Assembly (NCBI GenBank): GCA_900555915.1
Contig: USNC01000078.1
Location: forward strand, 1-6,563
From: an uncultured Porphyromonadaceae bacterium
GTDB lineage: Bacteria; Bacteroidota; Bacteroidia; Bacteroidales; Muribaculaceae
Length of the DNA: 6,563 bases
Direction of reading: 5' to 3'
Below, one piece after another: positions 5,577 through 6,563 of the stretch; the first letter of the stretch is position 1, and each line of letters starts with the position of its first letter. The notes under the pieces were generated by a model, which saw nothing but the letters and a program-made list of their open reading frames with translations, was not told the DNA's origin and ran no database searches. The translations under genes were made by a program, and so were the position numbers.

Positions 5577-6563
5577 GTGAAACAGGTTTTCTACAGATAC
5601 AATCCGGATACGGACAACTTCGAACGCCACTACCCCACCTTGAAGTCAAGGCTGGTGGCCGCCGGCCGGTATCTCGCCGTAGGCGGGGTAATCGGCATCG
5701 GGCTTTACATGCTCATTTTCTACGTGTTCGATCTCCCTACCGAAAGAAATCTGCGAAAAGAGAACCGTGAACTTCGGTCGCAATACGCGATTCTTGAAAA
5801 ACGCCTTGACAATTCAATCAAGGTGATGGAAGACATTCGCAACCGCGACGACAATTTCTACCGTGTCATGATGCAGATGGACCCTCTGAGCAGCAACCAG
5901 CGCTTCTACGGACTTGAGAAAGATGCCAGATATGACAATATCGGCAAACTCAACGACTCCGAGCTTTTGAGCAGGATGAACCGCTCGATCGACTTGCTCG
6001 AACATCAGATTTACTCGCAATCGGTATCGTTCGACCAACTCAGGGAGGCGGCAGGCGAACAGAAAGAGAAAATAGCCCGCATCCCGTCTGTGCTGCCGAT
6101 CAACATCAAGGACTACACCATGTCGTCGGGCTACGGCTACAGACGCGACCCTATCTATGGCACCCCGAAATTTCACGAAGGTCTTGACTTCGCCGCCGCC
6201 ACGGGCACTCCGGTGTTTGCGACAGCCGACGCCAGCGTGGAGGTGGCGGAACGAAAACCGGGCTACGGCAACTGCATTGACCTTAACCACGGCTACAACT
6301 ACAAGACCCGCTACGCCCATGTGATCCAGATACTGTTCAAGCCGGGCCAGCAGGTGAGACGCGGCGAGATGATAGGCAAGGTCGGCTCCACCGGCAAGTC
6401 GACAGGAAGCCACCTGCACTATGAGGTGCTTTTCAAGGGAGAACCGCAAAACCCGGTGAACTATTACTTCATGGACCTTACCCCGGAGGAATATGCCGAT
6501 ATGATACGGCTTGCGGAAAACTCCGGCCATGTGATGGACTCAGTCCATCACATGGCCGGAGTT
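5577..6563 (+). CDS. M23 (LytM) metallopeptidase, membrane-anchored; 3' end uncertain
   Basis: Peptidoglycan endopeptidase that probably cuts peptide cross-links in the periplasm. Start GTG 5577: the frame has a stop at 5541 and no ATG between, and the protein start (MKQVFYRYNP) fits Bacteroidales relatives. The AAGG at 5563-5566, in the last heptamer of the upstream array, may be the ribosome site. Residues 33-51 are a transmembrane segment, about 55-90 a charged coiled coil, and about 182-295 the LytM domain: HEGLD (His200, Asp204), His248 in RYAH, and HLH (His279, His281), so the metal site is complete. The domain ends with NPVNYYFMDL at 292-301. Relatives, as I recall them, end near residue 321 (GHVMD, base 6539). 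The frame stays open to 6563 only through the terminal inverted repeat, so residues 322-329 are suspect. The membrane-coil-LytM order resembles EnvC/NlpD-type amidase activators, but with active-site residues kept. Confidence 0.93.
   Translation, partial: MKQVFYRYNPDTDNFERHYPTLKSRLVAAGRYLAVGGVIGIGLYMLIFYVFDLPTERNLRKENRELRSQYAILEKRLDNSIKVMEDIRNRDDNFYRVMMQMDPLSSNQRFYGLEKDARYDNIGKLNDSELLSRMNRSIDLLEHQIYSQSVSFDQLREAAGEQKEKIARIPSVLPINIKDYTMSSGYGYRRDPIYGTPKFHEGLDFAAATGTPVFATADASVEVAERKPGYGNCIDLNHGYNYKTRYAHVIQILFKPGQQVRRGEMIGKVGSTGKSTGSHLHYEVLFKGEPQNPVNYYFMDLTPEEYADMIRLAENSGHVMDSVHHMAGV
6519..6563. repeat. 22+22 bp inverted repeat at the contig end
   Basis: Bases 6519-6540 are repeated as an exact reverse complement at 6542-6563, with a single C at 6541 between them; the contig stops on the last base of the second arm. 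The left arm is the end of the M23 reading frame (codons for about ENSGHVMD). The GC-rich stem with AAAA before it and AGTT at the edge would suit a two-way intrinsic terminator, but the exact end also suits a fold-back chimera of library or assembly. The sequence cannot separate these. Confidence 0.9.

Noticed and set aside
5814..6530. Long open frame on the minus strand across the M23 gene, 238 codons
   Set aside because: The plus strand encodes a complete LytM domain with its metal ligands; the opposite frame is a side effect of codon bias. The same applies to the minus-strand frame at 4402-5106 and the plus-strand frames at 279-758 and 2394-2900.

Overview
The window looks like a metagenome or draft-genome contig from a gut-type Bacteroidales bacterium. 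Evidence: a TonB-dependent receptor with a DUF4249 lipoprotein, promoters of the Bacteroidetes -33 TTTG / -7 TAnnTTTG type, poor Shine-Dalgarno use, and an amidase / MCE / M23 set typical of this order. Muribaculaceae is a reasonable guess, but the sequence does not prove it. The first 47 bases are not genomic. They are an Illumina Nextera i7 adapter with an 8-base index and the Tn5 mosaic end, so biology starts at base 48.

Layout. Minus strand, 2906 down to 48: a two-gene operon of a TonB-dependent receptor (2906-816) followed 6 nt later by a DUF4249 lipoprotein (809-48, cut by the adapter). It has a well-formed promoter at 2948-2978 and an 8+8 bp dyad just upstream. Between 2907 and 3620 lies a divergent intergenic region of about 0.7 kb with no convincing gene. 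It is rich in structure: an octamer array, a strong CGCGC hairpin, a 37-bp tandem repeat, a paired element at 3236-3333 with a T-tract on the minus strand, and the promoter and folded leader of the next operon. Plus strand, 3621 to 6563: N-acetylmuramoyl-L-alanine amidase, MlaD/MCE-family protein, and an M23 (LytM) metallopeptidase with a membrane anchor and coiled coil, running off the end.

How the genes fit together. The minus-strand pair is an outer-membrane uptake unit of unknown substrate: a TonB-driven barrel plus a surface or periplasmic lipoprotein, without a SusD partner in view. The plus-strand genes are an envelope-maintenance set: one enzyme cuts the amide bond between MurNAc and the stem peptide, one probably cuts peptide bonds in the cross-links, and the MCE protein between them probably handles lipid movement between the membranes.

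The most unusual signals are non-coding. There are 16 exactly phased 7-bp units between the MCE and M23 genes, a perfect 36-bp palindrome centred on the MCE stop codon, and a 22+22 bp inverted repeat at the very end of the contig, across the expected end of the M23 gene. I see no CRISPR array, transposase, phage gene, tRNA or rRNA, and no clearly new multi-gene system.
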